Shown here: positions 25,980-34,339 of the stretch, piece after piece
Layout of the letters: each line of letters opens with the position of its first letter
How positions within the stretch are numbered: the stretch's first letter is position 1
NCBI RefSeq assembly: GCF_001612825.1
Contig: NZ_BDBE01000030.1
Span: 1 to 64,000 of the forward strand
DNA: 64,000 nucleotides
From: Nocardia caishijiensis NBRC 108228
Lineage (GTDB): Bacteria; Actinomycetota; Actinomycetes; Mycobacteriales; Mycobacteriaceae
Direction: 5' to 3'
Notes under the pieces: model-generated
Seen by the model: the letters and a program-made list of their open reading frames with translations, nothing else
Database searches by the model: none
Told to the model about the DNA's origin: nothing
Made by a program: the position numbers and the translations under genes

Positions 25980-27533
25980 ATGACTGCCACCCTCCCCGAA
26001 ACCGCCGCTGTCGACCGTGACGGTGTGCCGCACTACCGGCTGTTCATCGATGGTGCGTGGGTCGATACCGACACCGCGATTCCGGTGATCGACCCGGCCA
26101 CCGAAGAGGTCGTGGTCACCGTCGCGCAGGCCGACACCAGCCACGTCGACGCGGCGGTCGCCGCTGCCAAGCGGACCCACGAGTCCGGTGTCTGGCGCAA
26201 TACCCCGCCCGCCGAGCGGGCAGCCGTGATCGACCGCGTAGTCGCCGCGCTGAGCGGCAAGATGGACGAGTTGGCGGTGCTGAGCGCCAGGGAGACCGGC
26301 ATGCCGGTGCGGTTGGCGGGCGCGATCGGTGTCGGCTTCCCGCTGATGCACCTTGGTCACTACGCGGAGCTGACCCGCACCTACGAGTGGGAACGCTCGG
26401 GACCTGTTGCCGGGCAAGTGCTTTCGGCGAGCTTCATCCGCAAGGAGTCGGTCGGTGTGTGCGCGGGCATCGTGCCGTGGAACTTCCCGGCGGTCATCGC
26501 CGTGTGGAAGTCCGTTCCGGCGCTGGCGGCGGGCAACACCGTGGTCCTCAAGACCGACGAGAAGACCCCGATCTTCGCCCTCGAGCTGGCCCAGCTGCTG
26601 AAGGACGCGGGATTGCCCGACGGCGCGCTCAACATCGTCGTCGGTGACGGCCCGACGGTCGGTGCCCATCTGGTGAAGCACCCCGACGTGCGGCTGGTGT
26701 CGTTCACCGGCTCCACCGCCACCGGTCGTCAGGTGATGGCCGACGCCTCGGGCACCGTCAAGCGCGTGCTGCTCGAACTCGGTGGCAAGGGCCCGAACAT
26801 CGTGCTCGACGACGCCGATCTGACTGCGGCGGTGGACGGTTCGATCTATGCCTTCCTGCTGCACGCGGGTCAGGCGTGTGAGTCCGGCACCCGGCTGCTG
26901 CTGCCCGCGTCGATCCACGACGAGTTCGTCGCCCGTCTGGTCGAACGGCTGAAGACCTTGAAGATCGGCAGTCCGCTGGATCCGGCCACCGACATCGGCG
27001 CGGTGATGAACAAGACCCAGCACGAGCGGATCCTCGGCTACATCGAGAAGGGCAAGGCCGAGGGCGCCACCGTCGTCGCCGGTGGCGGCGTGCCGACCGG
27101 CGCAGGCTTCGAGAAGGGCTTCTGGGTGGAGCCGACGGTGTTCACCGGCGTCACCAATGACATGACCATCGCCCGCGAGGAGATCTTCGGCCCCGTGCTC
27201 TCGGTGCTGAAGTACGAGTCGGAGGACGAGGCGATCAAGATCGCCAACGACACCGAGTACGGCTTGGCCGCCGCGGTGTGGAGCCGCGACAACCAGCGCG
27301 CGCTCGAGGTCGCCCGTCAGATCGAGGCCGGTTCGGTGTGGATCAACGACTACCACAACATCTCCCAGTACCTGCCGTTCGGCGGCTTCAAACAGTCCGG
27401 CACCGGCCGTGAGCTCGGTCCGGACGCACTCGACGAGTTCACCCAGGACAAGGGCATCACCCTCGACCTGTCCGGTGACGTCAGCCGTCGCGCCTACGGC
27501 TTGGTGCTCGGCACCCCACCGTCCGCCGAGTAG
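25980..27533 (+). CDS. Aldehyde dehydrogenase
   Basis: 517 residues with GTGAGAA before the ATG. Catalytic Cys300 (HAGQAC), Glu266 (LLELGGKG), the Asn of PWNFP at about 168 and FTGSTATG at 242-249 are all intact. A C-terminal extension of about 20 residues (SGDVSRRAYGLVLGTPP) goes beyond the usual end. NAD(P)-dependent oxidation of an aldehyde to an acid is expected. It begins the run ALDH > VOC fragment > ALDH > NTF2 protein and has a TGTCC-N8-GGACA site in its leader. Confidence 0.92.
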   Translation: MTATLPETAAVDRDGVPHYRLFIDGAWVDTDTAIPVIDPATEEVVVTVAQADTSHVDAAVAAAKRTHESGVWRNTPPAERAAVIDRVVAALSGKMDELAVLSARETGMPVRLAGAIGVGFPLMHLGHYAELTRTYEWERSGPVAGQVLSASFIRKESVGVCAGIVPWNFPAVIAVWKSVPALAAGNTVVLKTDEKTPIFALELAQLLKDAGLPDGALNIVVGDGPTVGAHLVKHPDVRLVSFTGSTATGRQVMADASGTVKRVLLELGGKGPNIVLDDADLTAAVDGSIYAFLLHAGQACESGTRLLLPASIHDEFVARLVERLKTLKIGSPLDPATDIGAVMNKTQHERILGYIEKGKAEGATVVAGGGVPTGAGFEKGFWVEPTVFTGVTNDMTIAREEIFGPVLSVLKYESEDEAIKIANDTEYGLAAAVWSRDNQRALEVARQIEAGSVWINDYHNISQYLPFGGFKQSGTGRELGPDALDEFTQDKGITLDLSGDVSRRAYGLVLGTPPSAE

Positions 27534-27601
27534 CACGCTTGCCCCGGAACCCGCGCGCCCGACTGCAGGGCTCGTGGTCGAAAGATCCAACGGAGAATCT
27601 C

Positions 27602-27769
27602 ATGATCAAAGGTCAGTTCACTGATTTCGGCCCCGTCACGCTGGCCATGGTCGCCGATCCGGACGGCTACCTGGTCGAGTTGGTCTCGGGTGACCCGAAC
27701 GCGGTGCAGAGTCCGCCGCCGGGCACCAAGATCCCGCACCCGGTTCCCTACATCCACGATCACGCATGA
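27602..27769 (+). CDS. 55-residue VOC (glyoxalase-fold) C-terminal fragment protein
   Basis: The ATG at 27602 has GGAG six bases upstream, and the stop overlaps the next ATG by 4 bases, so the frame looks translated. The sequence contains FGPVTLAMVADPDGYLVELV, the last strand set of a VOC module with its metal-ligand glutamate. A whole VOC protein has about 120 residues or more, so at least half is missing. It may be the tail of a truncated dioxygenase or lyase kept for translational coupling, or a small subunit. No N-terminal half is seen nearby. Confidence 0.6.
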   Translation: MIKGQFTDFGPVTLAMVADPDGYLVELVSGDPNAVQSPPPGTKIPHPVPYIHDHA

Positions 27770-29256
27770 GCTCGGGCGTGGCAGTGGAAGAAGTGGTGCG
27801 GTCGGTGTTGGGTTCCGACGTCGGGCACCTGCTCATCGATGGTGAGTGGGTGCCCGCCGCGGGGGGTTCGACATTCGAGGTGATCGACCCTGGCACCGAA
27901 GAAGTCGTCGGCCGGGTCGCCGAGGCAGGCGCCGCTGATGTCGACGCGGCGGTCGCCGCGGCCCGGCGCGCCTTCGACGAGGAACGCTGGCTGCGTCTGT
28001 CCTCGGCCCAGCGCGGTGTGGTGCTGTGGCGGGTGGCCGACCTGCTCGAGGCGAAGTCCGAGGAGATGGCTCGGCTGGAGAGTCTCGACGTCGGAATGCC
28101 TGTCTCCCAGGCGAAATTGATGGTGGCCGAGGCGGTCAACCAGTTCCGCTACTACGCGGGCTGGGCGGACAAGATCCAGGGCACCACCGTCGAGATCGGG
28201 ACCGCCGAACGTCGGCTGCAGGGCGCGACCTACCGCGAACCTGTCGGCGTCGCGGCCATGATCGTGCCGTGGAACGCGCCCTTGATCGCCATGTCGATGA
28301 AGCTGGCGCCCGCGCTGGCGGCGGGGTGCGCGTGTGTGCTCAAGCCCTCGGAGGAAGCACCCCTCTCAGCGCTGGCCCTCGGTCGGATTCTGCTCGAGGC
28401 GGGCGTTCCGGCGGGTGTCGTCAACGTCGTCACCGGTTTCAGGGCGACGGGCGCGGCGCTCGCCGAGCATCTGGGCATCGACAAGATCAGCTTCACCGGC
28501 TCCACCGAGGTGGGCCGCAAGATCGTCGCCGCGGCCACGGGCAATCTGAAGAAGGTGTCGCTGGAATTGGGCGGCAAGTCGCCGGTGATCGTGCTGCCCG
28601 ACGCCGACATCGCCGCCGCAGCGGCTGGTATCGCGATCGGTGTGTTCTGGAACTCGGGCCAGATCTGCACCTCGGGCACGCGGTTGTTCGCGCACGCCGA
28701 CGTCTACGACGAGCTGGTCGAGGGCATCGCGGAGCAGGGCCGGAGTATGAAAGTCGGCTACGGCACCGATCCGGACGCGCTGCTCGGCCCGCTGGTCTCC
28801 CAGCGTCAACTCGACCGTGTCGCCGGGTACGTCGAGGACGGCCGAGCAGCGGGTGCACGCGTCGTCAGTGGCGGAAAGCGCTTGGCGGGGCGCGGTTTCT
28901 ACTACGCGCCGACCGTCATGGCCGACGCGACCGCGGACATGCGGATCGTCCGCGAGGAGATCTTCGGTCCGGTGATCGCGGCGATGTCGTTCACCGATGT
29001 CGACGCCGCGATCGCCTCGGCCAACGACACCGAATACGGCCTGGCGGGCAGCGTGTGGACGCGCGATGTCTCGCTGGCTCATCGCGTCGCCCGTCGGCTG
29101 CGCGGTGGCCGCATCGGCGTGAACATCCACCGCGCCGGTGGTGTTCAGATGCCGGTCGGCGGCTTCAAGCAGTCCGGGTGGGGCAGAGAGAACGGTCCCG
29201 ACGCGCTCGAGGGATACCTCGAGACCAAATCGGTCGTCACCTTGCTCGACCGCTGA
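27766..29256 (+). CDS. Aldehyde dehydrogenase
   Basis: 496 residues; ATG overlaps the VOC-fragment stop. Catalytic Cys301 (NSGQIC), Glu267 (LELGGKS), Asn170 (VPWN) and FTGSTEVG are intact. It is only distantly like the ALDH 230 bases upstream, so the pair is not a recent duplication. Two ALDHs in one operon suggest two aldehyde oxidation steps, or one acid-forming and one CoA-acylating enzyme. The CoA-acylating type cannot be told from motifs alone. An NTF2-fold gene follows 46 bases later. Confidence 0.92.
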   Translation: MSSGVAVEEVVRSVLGSDVGHLLIDGEWVPAAGGSTFEVIDPGTEEVVGRVAEAGAADVDAAVAAARRAFDEERWLRLSSAQRGVVLWRVADLLEAKSEEMARLESLDVGMPVSQAKLMVAEAVNQFRYYAGWADKIQGTTVEIGTAERRLQGATYREPVGVAAMIVPWNAPLIAMSMKLAPALAAGCACVLKPSEEAPLSALALGRILLEAGVPAGVVNVVTGFRATGAALAEHLGIDKISFTGSTEVGRKIVAAATGNLKKVSLELGGKSPVIVLPDADIAAAAAGIAIGVFWNSGQICTSGTRLFAHADVYDELVEGIAEQGRSMKVGYGTDPDALLGPLVSQRQLDRVAGYVEDGRAAGARVVSGGKRLAGRGFYYAPTVMADATADMRIVREEIFGPVIAAMSFTDVDAAIASANDTEYGLAGSVWTRDVSLAHRVARRLRGGRIGVNIHRAGGVQMPVGGFKQSGWGRENGPDALEGYLETKSVVTLLDR

Positions 29257-29302
29257 CGGCGCGAGAACACTTCGATCCCGACTCTGGAAAGTTCGATCAA
29301 CT

Positions 29303-29743
29303 ATGGCAGACCTCAACGACGACCTGGCACAGAAGATCCAGTGGGTCGTCGACCTCGAGCAGATAAAGACTCTGATGGCGAAGTACTGCCACGGAATCGA
29401 CAAGAAGGACGAGCATACCTTCATGAGTATCTGGGCCGACGATGCCGACTATCTGCTTCCGCGCGGTGAGGGGCACGGCATCGACGGGGTTCGCGAATTG
29501 GTGCGGAAAGTGTGGCGGGAAGTGCCGCAGTGTCATCACCACATCACCAATCCAGTTATCGACGTGCAGGGCGAGGTGGCGACAGCGGCCACCGACGTCT
29601 TCTACTTCCGCCTCACCGCCGACGGCACCCGGGTACTGCTCTCGGGGGCATACGCGTTCGAGTTCGTCAAACGCGACGAGCGGTGGCAGACCCGAAGCTT
29701 GCGATTCGCGAGTTTTGTCGCGGACAGCCCGGTCTTCGGATAG
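29303..29743 (+). CDS. SnoaL/NTF2-like protein
   Basis: 146 residues from the ATG at 29303; the ribosome site is weak (GGAAAG about 13 bases upstream). The N-terminal helix LEQIKTLMAKYCHGIDKKDEHTFMSIWADDADYLLP, followed by HHHITNPVIDVQGEVATAATDVFYF, is the polyketide-cyclase/dehydratase-like NTF2 fold often annotated as nuclear transport factor 2 family. Some relatives are steroid isomerases, dehydratases or dioxygenase small subunits. It probably acts on a pathway intermediate made near the two ALDHs. The reaction is unknown. Confidence 0.75.
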   Translation: MADLNDDLAQKIQWVVDLEQIKTLMAKYCHGIDKKDEHTFMSIWADDADYLLPRGEGHGIDGVRELVRKVWREVPQCHHHITNPVIDVQGEVATAATDVFYFRLTADGTRVLLSGAYAFEFVKRDERWQTRSLRFASFVADSPVFG

Positions 29744-29763
29744 CACGGGCTACTCATAACCCC

Positions 29764-29797
29764 GAGGGGCCCCTGCGAGAGCAATCGCGGGGCCCTT
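29764..29797 (+). terminator. Hairpin terminator
   Basis: The stem pairs GGGGCCCC(T)GCGA (29766-29778) with TCGCGGGGCCCTT (29785-29797), with one bulged T, about 20 bases after the NTF2-like stop. Confidence 0.6.
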
Positions 29798-29828
29798 CTG
29801 CACGATCAGATCCCGCAGGATATTCGGA

Positions 29829-29847
29829 CTGTCCAATTTCTGGACAG
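29829..29847. promoter_or_regulatory. TGTCC-N7-GGACA operator, copy 2
   Basis: CTGTCC (29829-29834), spacer AATTTCT, GGACAG (29842-29847), about 100 bases upstream of the second small NTF2-type gene. The spacer is one base shorter than in the other copies. Confidence 0.6.
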
Positions 29848-29949
29848 ATTGCGGCGGTGGGTGACCGTAGTCTCCTGGAATCGCTCTGGGGTCAAGAGAT
29901 TTGAGCGATATGGACCGGCGATGACGGCCCCCCGTTCCGCCGATGAGAG

Positions 29950-30330
29950 ATGGGTCAGCAGCACATGAGCAAGACTTCTGATGTAGACGAGATCGCCGCG
30001 GCGTCCATGGCGGTCGTCGACCGGCACATCGCCGCGATGAGCACGCGCGACATCGACACGATCGCCGCGGACTACTCCGAGGACACGGTCATCATCACCA
30101 CGCTGGCGCCGGAGCCGTTGATCGGAAAGGCCGCTATGAAAGCGTTCCTCGCGACGCTGATGGCCGCGGGAGCCCAAGAGCTCGACACTGCGGCGGCCCC
30201 CACGTTCACGCGTAAGGAGGCGGTGGGCGAGTACGTGTATCTCGCCTTCGATCTGGGCAACGGCAAGACCGCGACCGAGACGTACCACATCAAGAACGAC
30301 CGGGTCGTCTTCGAGACCGCGACCTTCTGA
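29950..30330 (+). CDS. SgcJ/NTF2-like small protein
   Basis: 126 residues from the ATG at 29950, or 121 from the ATG at 29965; neither has a strong ribosome site. The helix VDRHIAAMSTRDIDTIAADYSEDTVII, then PLIGKAAMKAFL and the end TYHIKNDRVVFETATF, match the SnoaL-like/SgcJ group. It is monocistronic, between two hairpins, with a TGTCC-type operator in its leader. The presence of two NTF2-fold genes within 700 bases is notable. Function unknown; related proteins include ketosteroid-isomerase-like enzymes. Confidence 0.75.
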   Translation: MGQQHMSKTSDVDEIAAASMAVVDRHIAAMSTRDIDTIAADYSEDTVIITTLAPEPLIGKAAMKAFLATLMAAGAQELDTAAAPTFTRKEAVGEYVYLAFDLGNGKTATETYHIKNDRVVFETATF

Positions 30331-30341
30331 GTGTGGGCGCA

Positions 30342-30369
30342 GCGTCGGCGCCCGATGTGGCGCCGACGC
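30342..30369. terminator. Hairpin between convergent genes
   Basis: Perfect 11-base arms GCGTCGGCGCC (30342-30352) and GGCGCCGACGC (30359-30369) lie between the NTF2-like gene and the convergent PucR gene. Confidence 0.65.
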
Positions 30370-30373
30370 CCGA

Positions 30374-31507
30374 TCAGGCGCGCATGGCGGTGTATTCGGT
30401 GTGATGATCGCGAATGACCAAGGCCGAGCGCAGGTTCCAGAGCCCGGTGGGGTCGGTGGTGTCGAAGCCGGTGAGCCGGAAGATCCGCTTGAGCCGGTAG
30501 TCGACGCTGTTGGGGTGCAGGTGCAGTCGGCGGGCCGTGCGACGCCGGTCGAGTCCGGTCTCCACGTAGGTCCGCAGAGTCTCGATCAGGTCGGGGTAGT
30601 CCTCGAGTGGGTCGAGCAAGGTCGACAGGGCGTCGCGTCCGGGGCCGGGGCGGGTGAGCTGGTATTCCACCGCGATGTCACTGAAGCGATGCAGACGCTC
30701 TGTCATCCCGAGTCGGGTGACGACGTCAAGGGCGGCGTGCACCTGTTCGGCCACCGTCGGCACGTCGGCGGTCGGCGCACACATCATCACCCCGGTGGGG
30801 ATATTGCCCTCCGCGGTACGGAGTGCCTCGATGAAGCCGGTGAGGGCCGTGAACTCGCCGAACGCTGTGTCGGGAACGAGAACCGTCGCGCCTGCGGCGC
30901 CGAGCAGCGCGAGCGCACTCGGGCCGAAGCGGCGACGCAGCTCCGAATACAGCCGCGCCACGATCGGTTCGGCCAGGCTACGCGGCGCGTCGTGTGGTCT
31001 GCCGCGCCGTGCGGGCAAGTGGACGGCGATGACCGCGTAGGTGTCGGCGACAGCTATCTGGTTGCACTGTCCGAGTACTTTCGACGAATCGCCGCGCAGC
31101 AGTGCGGCGGCGACTTCCTGTGCTGCTTCGACGCTGTCGGCGGTCGGGTGGCCCTCCTGCCCGTAGACGCGAGCGACGATCCCGGTGGCCACGCGGACCG
31201 TCCGCAGTATCTGCCCGGAACCGGCGGCGAAGGGGGATCCGGCGGGCGCGGCGTCGACGACCAACTCGATCGCTCCGATGACGATCGACAACGTTGTATC
31301 GAGGTCGACGCCCAGTCGGACGCACGTGGCCACCGCCCGTTCCAGACCTGCCACCGCCTCGCCGTCATCACCGAGCTTGCTGGCCGAGGCGAAAGATCGG
31401 GAGGCCAGGACGAGTAGCTGTTCACGCACCTCGCCGGAAGCGCTGTGCGTGGTCACTGCGGAGTCGACCATCCGGGTGATTGTCTGGTTCACCTCGTGAA
31501 CTCCCAT
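30374..31507 (-). CDS. PucR-family transcriptional regulator
   Basis: 377 residues from the ATG at 31507; the frame is open further upstream, but earlier starts would run into the operator. The C-terminus TLRTYVETGLDRRRTARRLHLHPNSVDYRLKRIFRLTG is the PucR/CdaR helix-turn-helix. The central part (about 150-300) is the GGDEF-like sensor region and the N-terminus resembles the RsbRD-like helix bundle. Such proteins regulate catabolic genes in actinomycetes. A perfect TGTCC-N8-GGACA site lies about 100 bases upstream of its start, which suggests autoregulation or control by the same regulator as the other sites. Confidence 0.88.
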   Translation of the reverse strand: MGVHEVNQTITRMVDSAVTTHSASGEVREQLLVLASRSFASASKLGDDGEAVAGLERAVATCVRLGVDLDTTLSIVIGAIELVVDAAPAGSPFAAGSGQILRTVRVATGIVARVYGQEGHPTADSVEAAQEVAAALLRGDSSKVLGQCNQIAVADTYAVIAVHLPARRGRPHDAPRSLAEPIVARLYSELRRRFGPSALALLGAAGATVLVPDTAFGEFTALTGFIEALRTAEGNIPTGVMMCAPTADVPTVAEQVHAALDVVTRLGMTERLHRFSDIAVEYQLTRPGPGRDALSTLLDPLEDYPDLIETLRTYVETGLDRRRTARRLHLHPNSVDYRLKRIFRLTGFDTTDPTGLWNLRSALVIRDHHTEYTAMRA

Positions 31508-31602
31508 CCTGCGTTTCTTCGACCCCGGCCCGCTGGAGCTTGCCGGGTGTTCGCCTGGATATAGGGCGACGTTCGGCGAGCCTAAGCCGGGCTCGCGACA
31601 TC

Positions 31603-31626
31603 GGGTGTCCAGCAATTTGGACACCC
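31603..31626. promoter_or_regulatory. TGTCC-N8-GGACA operator, copy 3
   Basis: Perfect 8-base arms GGGTGTCC and GGACACCC with spacer AGCAATTT, in the region between the divergent PucR and GntR genes. Confidence 0.65.
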
Positions 31627-31686
31627 TCAACTGGACAAATGCTCAGAACTTTGGTGTCACGCGTGGGGTTGATGTCACATATGAGG

Positions 31687-31696
31687 CATAATGCAT
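31687..31696. promoter_or_regulatory. CATAATGCRT element, copy 3
   Basis: CATAATGCAT lies 25-34 bases upstream of the preferred GntR start at 31721 and contains another in-frame ATG at 31691. An element over the promoter of a regulator gene is typical of autoregulation. Confidence 0.5.
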
Positions 31697-31720
31697 GAAC
31701 AGGCGACCGAAAGGACCCCG

Positions 31721-32434
31721 ATGGAAACCACCCTGCAGCGTTTGCCCCGCAGTGCGAACAAGCAGCGCCATCAGCTGTCGGAGGATGTCGCGACCTACGT
31801 TCGTGAACTGATCATCTCGGGCCGGGTGCGGCCCGGTGAGTTCCTGCGGATCGAACCGATCGCCGAGGCAGTCGGTGTCAGCAACACCCCGGTCCGCGAA
31901 GGTCTGCTGCTGCTCAGTGGCGAAGGTTTCGTCGAGCTGGTGCCGCGACGCGGATTCATGGTGTCGCAGTTCAGCAAACAGGATGTGCGCGACCTGTTCT
32001 GGGCGCAGGCGACGATGGCCGGTGAACTGGCGAGCCGGGCCGCCAAGTCGATCTCCCAGCGTGAACTCGATCATCTCGCCGAGGTGGTCGAAGCGCATGC
32101 GCGGGCGGCCGAGAACGGGTCCGACGACGCGCTCGTCACCTACGGTCACGAGTTCCATCGCTCGATCAACCTGGCGGCGGACTCGCGCCGGTTGTCGATG
32201 CTGTTGGCGACAGTCGTCAGGCAACTGCCGAATCGCTTCTACATCAGTATCGAGGGGCATGGTGAGGACGTGTTGCGCGATCACCCGCTGATCCTCGAGG
32301 CGCTGCAGAAGCGTCGCCCCAAGGCCGCCAATTCGCTGATGCGCGACCACATCATGTCCAGTGCCGACGAACTGGTCGCCATGCTGGAGAAGCAGGGTCT
32401 CTGGGCCGAAGAGGCCCGCAAGTCCACGGCCTGA
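31721..32434 (+). CDS. GntR-family regulator, FadR/FCD subfamily
   Basis: 237 residues from the ATG at 31721 (AAAGGA upstream); the in-frame ATG at 31691 sits inside the CATAATGCAT element. The N-terminal winged helix reads VRELIISGRVRPGEFLRIEPIAEAVGVSNTPVREGLLLL. The C-terminal FCD domain has the metal-binding histidine pattern (EFHRSINLA, HPLILEAL, MRDHI). FCD regulators sense organic acids or CoA esters. It is divergent from PucR and followed 130 bases later by an ALDH with an AT-rich palindrome in its promoter. Confidence 0.9.
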   Translation: METTLQRLPRSANKQRHQLSEDVATYVRELIISGRVRPGEFLRIEPIAEAVGVSNTPVREGLLLLSGEGFVELVPRRGFMVSQFSKQDVRDLFWAQATMAGELASRAAKSISQRELDHLAEVVEAHARAAENGSDDALVTYGHEFHRSINLAADSRRLSMLLATVVRQLPNRFYISIEGHGEDVLRDHPLILEALQKRRPKAANSLMRDHIMSSADELVAMLEKQGLWAEEARKSTA

Positions 32435-32507
32435 TCCCGAAGGAATCAGCGCAAGGATCCTTCGCCTACTCACGTTGTGCCTGGTCAACAGCCTGGTGTA
32501 CCGATGC

Positions 32508-32526
32508 TAAATATAGTATATATTTA
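32508..32526. promoter_or_regulatory. AT-rich palindrome TAAATATAGTATATATTTA
   Basis: Perfect 8-base arms TAAATATA and TATATTTA around GTA, 39 bases upstream of the ALDH ATG at 32565. It is the most symmetric of about ten AT-rich elements at promoters between 32 and 64 kb. It can serve both as -10 region and operator. Confidence 0.6.
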
Positions 32527-32564
32527 ACTACGTTACATGCGTCACAGCGGTGAGAGGACTTTCA

Positions 32565-34064
32565 ATGACGAAGTCGGTTGCGGCGGGTGTGCTGCCCGCG
32601 CACCCCGAGGCGTCCTATATCGATGGCAACTGGGTGCCGGTGTCGTCGTCGGAGACCTTCGAGGTCGTCAACTGCAGTACCGAGGAGGTCGTCACCGCCG
32701 TCGGCGCGGCGAGCGTCGAAGACGTGGATGCCGCGGTGCGGGCGGCGCGCAAGGCCTTCGACACAGGTCCGTGGCCGTTGCTGTCGCCCGCCGAGCGCGC
32801 CGGTTACCTGCGCGCGATCGCGGCCGAATTGACCAGGCGCGGTGACGATTTCGCCCGGCTCTGGTCGATCGAGTCGGGCATCGTGTATTCGCTGGCCAAG
32901 ACGAGGCTTCCGCTGTTCCTGTCGGGTGCGTTCAATGCCTATGCCGACCTGGCCGAAACGTTCCCGTTCCGGGAGTCGCACACGCCTGCGGCCGGGGGCT
33001 CCGGTCTGCTGGTGCGTGAACCGGTCGGCGTGGTCGCGGCCATCGTCCCCTGGAACGGGCCCGCCGGCCTGATGGCCTACAAGTGCGCCCCCGCACTGCT
33101 CGCCGGATGCTCGATCGTGCTGAAGCCACCGCAGGAGGCTCCGACCTCGGCTTACCTGTTCGCCGAGATCTGCGACCAGGTCGGACTGCCGCCGGGCGTG
33201 ATCAATGTGGTGACGGCAGACCGGCAGGTATCGGAGACGCTGGTTCGCCACCCCGGCGTCGACAAGGTGACATTCACCGGCTCCACGGTGGCCGGCCGCA
33301 CGATCGGCGCGATTTGTGCCGACCGCATGGCGCGCTGCACTCTCGAGCTCGGCGGCAAATCGCCCGCTCTGGTGCTCGACGACTACGACATCGGGACGGC
33401 GGCAACGGTGCTCGCCGGTGGCATCAGCTACTTGGCGGGCCAGGTCTGTCACAGCCTGACACGCGTCATCGTTTCCGAGAAGCGTCACGACGAACTCGTC
33501 GACGCGCTCGGTGCCGCGATGAGCGCCGTTCGCGTGGGTGACCCGTTCGAGGAAGGTGTGACGATGGGACCGCTCGCGTCCGCCCGCCAACGCGAACGCG
33601 TCGAAAGCTTCATCGCCGCAGGCAAGGCCGACGGGGCGCGTCTGGTGACCGGCGGTGGCCGCCCGGCCGGGCTCGATCGGGGCTTCTTCGTCGAGCCGAC
33701 GGTCTTCGCCGGTGTAGACAACCGATCGGTGATCGCGACCGAGGAGATCTTCGGGCCCGTCCTGGCTGTCATCGCGGCGAAGGACGAGGACGACGCCGTC
33801 GCGCTGGCCAACGACAACCCGTACGGTCTCAACGCCGCGGTCTTCACCAACGACACCGACCGGGCCTATCGGGTGGCGCGCAAATTGCGCACCGGCACCG
33901 TCGGTCAGAACGGTCCGCGTACCGATTTCTCGATCGCCTTCGGCGGTTTCAAGCTGTCGGGCGTCGGTCGAGAAGGCGGATCGGAAGGTCTGCTGCCCTT
34001 CCTGGAAACCAAAACGCTGGTGCTCGAGAACGAACCGGCCGATATCCCGGGGCTCGGCAACTGA
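32565..34064 (+). CDS. Aldehyde dehydrogenase
   Basis: 499 residues from the ATG at 32565 (GAGAGGA six bases upstream; a GTG at 32550 overlaps that site). Catalytic Cys295 (LAGQVC), Glu261 (LELGGKS), Asn164 (VPWNGP) and FTGSTVAG are intact. It resembles the copies at 5202 and 52384 more than those at 25980 and 27766. It is monocistronic, ended by a terminator, and preceded by a near-perfect AT-rich palindrome that suggests tight control, perhaps by the adjacent GntR regulator. Confidence 0.92.
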   Translation: MTKSVAAGVLPAHPEASYIDGNWVPVSSSETFEVVNCSTEEVVTAVGAASVEDVDAAVRAARKAFDTGPWPLLSPAERAGYLRAIAAELTRRGDDFARLWSIESGIVYSLAKTRLPLFLSGAFNAYADLAETFPFRESHTPAAGGSGLLVREPVGVVAAIVPWNGPAGLMAYKCAPALLAGCSIVLKPPQEAPTSAYLFAEICDQVGLPPGVINVVTADRQVSETLVRHPGVDKVTFTGSTVAGRTIGAICADRMARCTLELGGKSPALVLDDYDIGTAATVLAGGISYLAGQVCHSLTRVIVSEKRHDELVDALGAAMSAVRVGDPFEEGVTMGPLASARQRERVESFIAAGKADGARLVTGGGRPAGLDRGFFVEPTVFAGVDNRSVIATEEIFGPVLAVIAAKDEDDAVALANDNPYGLNAAVFTNDTDRAYRVARKLRTGTVGQNGPRTDFSIAFGGFKLSGVGREGGSEGLLPFLETKTLVLENEPADIPGLGN

Positions 34065-34094
34065 TTTCTCCTGTTCGGCACCGTAACTTCACCG

Positions 34095-34130
34095 GAAAGG
34101 CCTCGTCGACTTCGGTCGGCGGGGCCTTTC
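34095..34130 (+). terminator. Hairpin terminator after ALDH
   Basis: GAAAGGCC...GTCGAC, loop TTCG, GTCGGC...GGCCTTTC forms a long stem with few mismatches, 30 bases after the ALDH stop. Confidence 0.75.
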
Positions 34131-34178
34131 ACGCTGCTCGGCGATATCCGGAACTCGTATTCTCCGAAAACTATCCGC

Positions 34179-34196
34179 TGTCCATATTCTTGGACA
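34179..34196. promoter_or_regulatory. TGTCC-N8-GGACA operator, copy 4
   Basis: TGTCC, spacer ATATTCTT, GGACA, about 145 bases upstream of the secreted propeller gene. The paralogous propeller at 57470 has the same motif in its leader. Confidence 0.6.
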
Positions 34197-34339
34197 TCGC
34201 GTGCACAGAAAGCTGCTTAACGTCGATCGGGAAAAGGGCGACAGACAAACACTGTCGCCCGATTCGTTCCCGCGCAGATCGCGCATGTCTATTCGATCGG
34301 GGAGCAGCGGTGCTCATCGGTCGGTCGGAGGTTGTACCC

